Below, piece by piece: positions 62,639 through 64,000 of a stretch of DNA of 64,000 nt (positions within the stretch are counted from its first letter, which is position 1; every line of letters starts with the position of its first letter). This DNA comes from an uncultured Pseudomonadota bacterium (GTDB lineage Bacteria > Pseudomonadota > Gammaproteobacteria > Steroidobacterales > Steroidobacteraceae): contig CAIVRI010000080.1 of the NCBI GenBank assembly GCA_903908265.1, positions 1 to 64,000 of the forward strand. The letters run 5' to 3'. A model generated the notes under the pieces. It ran no database searches and was not told the origin of the DNA. It saw nothing but the letters and a program-made list of their open reading frames with translations. Made by a program: the position numbers and the translations under genes.

Positions 62639-64000
62639 ATGGAACCCATCCCTAGCGTAGAACCCTCGCCCGTCGAAGCCGAGATCCAGCGCATTCGCGG
62701 CCTCATGGAGCAGGGCCAGTTCGCGCCCGCCCTCGATGCGGCGCAGAAAGTCACCGCGCAACACCCCAAGAATCGGGATGCGCTGTATATGACGGCCGTC
62801 TCCCAGCGCTACCTGCAACGCATCCCTGATGCGCTGGCAACTCTCGATCGCCTGCAGCAACTGCACCCCAGATTTAGTCGCCTGTACCAGGAACGGGGCC
62901 ACTGCCACATTGGGCAGCGCAACGCGCCGCAGGCCATCGACGCCTTCGTCCGCGCCATCAACCTGAACCCGGCCCTACCGGCCACCTGGAGCGCACTGGA
63001 GATTCTGTACCGGATGCGCGGCGAAGCCGACAACGCACGCATGGCGTCCGAACACGTGGCCACGCTGGCGCGGTTGGCACCCGAGATCGTCAACGCCACG
63101 GGCTATTTTTCGGACGGGGACCTCATCGTCGCCGAACAAATCGTCCGCCAATACCTCATGGCCCACGTGGACGATGTCGAGGGCATGCGCCTGCTGGCCC
63201 GTATAGGCCTTGAATTAGATGTACTCGACGACGGCGAGATGTTGTTGGAAGCCGTACTCGAACTGGCGCCGAACTATGCGGCCGCCCGATACGACTACGC
63301 CCGCGTGCTCTTGCGCCGGCACAAGCACGAAGCGGCGGTCACGCAGTTGGAATTGCTGCTGCGGGATGATCCGACCAATCGCTTTTACCGAACCACGTAT
63401 GCGACGACCTTAGTCGGACTGGGCCTGCACGAGCGCGCGCTCGGGCTCTACCGGGAACTGCTGACCGATTCGCCGCAGACCGCCGATCTGCATCTGTCGA
63501 TTGCGCATACGCTGAAAACCCTCGGCCAGACGCCAGAAGCGATCGAATCCTATAAGTCTGCCGCGGTCGCACGGCCGGACTTCGGCGACGCCTATTGGAG
63601 TCTCGCTAACCTCAAGACCTACGCGTTCGATGAGGCGCAGATTGCGACGATGCGCAGCGCCGAGGCGGCCGAATCGACGCAAGCCGATGATCGTTATCAC
63701 TTGTGCTTTGCACTCGGCAAGGCCCTGGAAGACCGCAGCGCATACGGCGAATCGTTCGCGTACTACGCCCGCGGCAACGCGCTTAAAAAGGTTGAAAGCA
63801 ACTATCGGGTTGCGGTCGTTGGCCGCAACACGCGCGACCAGATCCGGGTGTGCACGCCCGCCCTGTTCGAACGCTTCGCAGGCGCTGGCAACCCCGCCAA
63901 AGACCCGATATTCATCGTCGGTCTACCGCGCTCGGGCTCCACCCTACTCGAACAGATCCTCGCCTCGCATTCGATGGTCGAGGGCACCCATGAACTCACC
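62639..64000 (+). CDS. TPR-repeat sulfotransferase, N-terminal part (3' end outside window)
   Basis: 454 codons from the ATG at 62639 to the window edge without a stop. Residues about 10-380 are TPR-type helical repeats (for example FAPALDAAQKVTAQHPKNRDAL, APQAIDAFVRAINLNPALPAT, PEAIESYKSAAVARPDFGDAYWSL). At about residue 425 the sulfotransferase domain begins: DPIFIVGLPRSGSTLLEQILAS, the 5'-phosphosulfate-binding loop for PAPS. Bacterial proteins of this type follow TonB receptors in several proteobacteria. The substrate is unknown. No ribosome-binding site is obvious between the terminator T run and the ATG. Confidence 0.88.
   Translation, partial: MEPIPSVEPSPVEAEIQRIRGLMEQGQFAPALDAAQKVTAQHPKNRDALYMTAVSQRYLQRIPDALATLDRLQQLHPRFSRLYQERGHCHIGQRNAPQAIDAFVRAINLNPALPATWSALEILYRMRGEADNARMASEHVATLARLAPEIVNATGYFSDGDLIVAEQIVRQYLMAHVDDVEGMRLLARIGLELDVLDDGEMLLEAVLELAPNYAAARYDYARVLLRRHKHEAAVTQLELLLRDDPTNRFYRTTYATTLVGLGLHERALGLYRELLTDSPQTADLHLSIAHTLKTLGQTPEAIESYKSAAVARPDFGDAYWSLANLKTYAFDEAQIATMRSAEAAESTQADDRYHLCFALGKALEDRSAYGESFAYYARGNALKKVESNYRVAVVGRNTRDQIRVCTPALFERFAGAGNPAKDPIFIVGLPRSGSTLLEQILASHSMVEGTHELT

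Noticed and set aside
1-64000. tRNA, rRNA, CRISPR array, insertion sequence or prophage
   Set aside because: No cloverleaf, rRNA block, regularly spaced repeat array, transposase or phage gene was recognised on either strand; a tRNAscan or Infernal run would be needed to exclude small RNAs fully.

Overview
The window reads as a chromosomal segment of a high-GC, aerobic, Gram-negative bacterium. The support is a TonB-dependent receptor, Lgt and two lipoproteins, a lipo-cytochrome c, Phd/VapC-type modules and TetR/AraC/MocR/XRE-type regulatory signals. The lgt-thyA-folA-type housekeeping set and the kynurenine 3-monooxygenase suggest a proteobacterium, most likely a gammaproteobacterium, but no rRNA is present and the assignment is an inference. 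I saw no rRNA, tRNA, insertion sequence, prophage or CRISPR array.

Left part (1-24.7 kb), mainly housekeeping: the kmo tail, folA, coaX, then a minus-strand operon panB-panC-aldehyde dehydrogenase-amine oxidase. Next come a divergent beta-alanine catabolic pair (omega-aminotransferase and mmsA) with its MocR-type regulator, and a SET-domain methyltransferase with a histone-H1-like tail followed at once by a 2-oxoglutarate oxygenase. After these lie thyA, lgt, a DUF218 protein, an RlmI-type rRNA methyltransferase, a HIT protein, a lipo-cytochrome c, an ornithine/lysine-type decarboxylase, a Sua5-type protein, DUF72, a tandem HtrA protease resembling eukaryotic Nma111, a PfkB kinase and dgkA.

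Right part (24.9-59.2 kb), a large island for quaternary-amine and C1 metabolism. betB-betA would make glycine betaine from choline. Two non-pyrrolysine MttB-family methyltransferases, a corrinoid protein, a methyl-H4folate methyltransferase, MetF, a MetV-type zinc protein and a corrinoid-reactivating Fe-S ATPase would move a methyl group from a quaternary amine to tetrahydrofolate and oxidise it. Three FAD/GcvT fusion dehydrogenases of the dimethylglycine/sarcosine dehydrogenase type and a complete heterotetrameric sarcosine oxidase (soxBDAG) would strip the remaining methyl groups, and FolD would drain methylene-H4folate. Two DUF genes (DUF1638 and a 'virulence factor' domain protein) sit inside the corrinoid operon. 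A GlxA-type AraC regulator lies between the corrinoid and sox operons. A similar two-part site with a 21-bp period occurs upstream of MttB1, the sox/DMGDH operon and, more weakly, the corrinoid operon.

The window ends with a 0.6-kb intergenic region holding a TetR-like operator and an AT-rich stretch, a TTG-started TonB-dependent receptor with a strong terminator after it, and the first 454 codons of a TPR-sulfotransferase.

The most interesting points are the aerobic corrinoid/folate demethylation island with its inferred regulon, the SET/H1-tail plus 2OG-oxygenase pair, and the pantothenate operon that carries an amine oxidase and an aldehyde dehydrogenase lacking the usual general-base glutamate.
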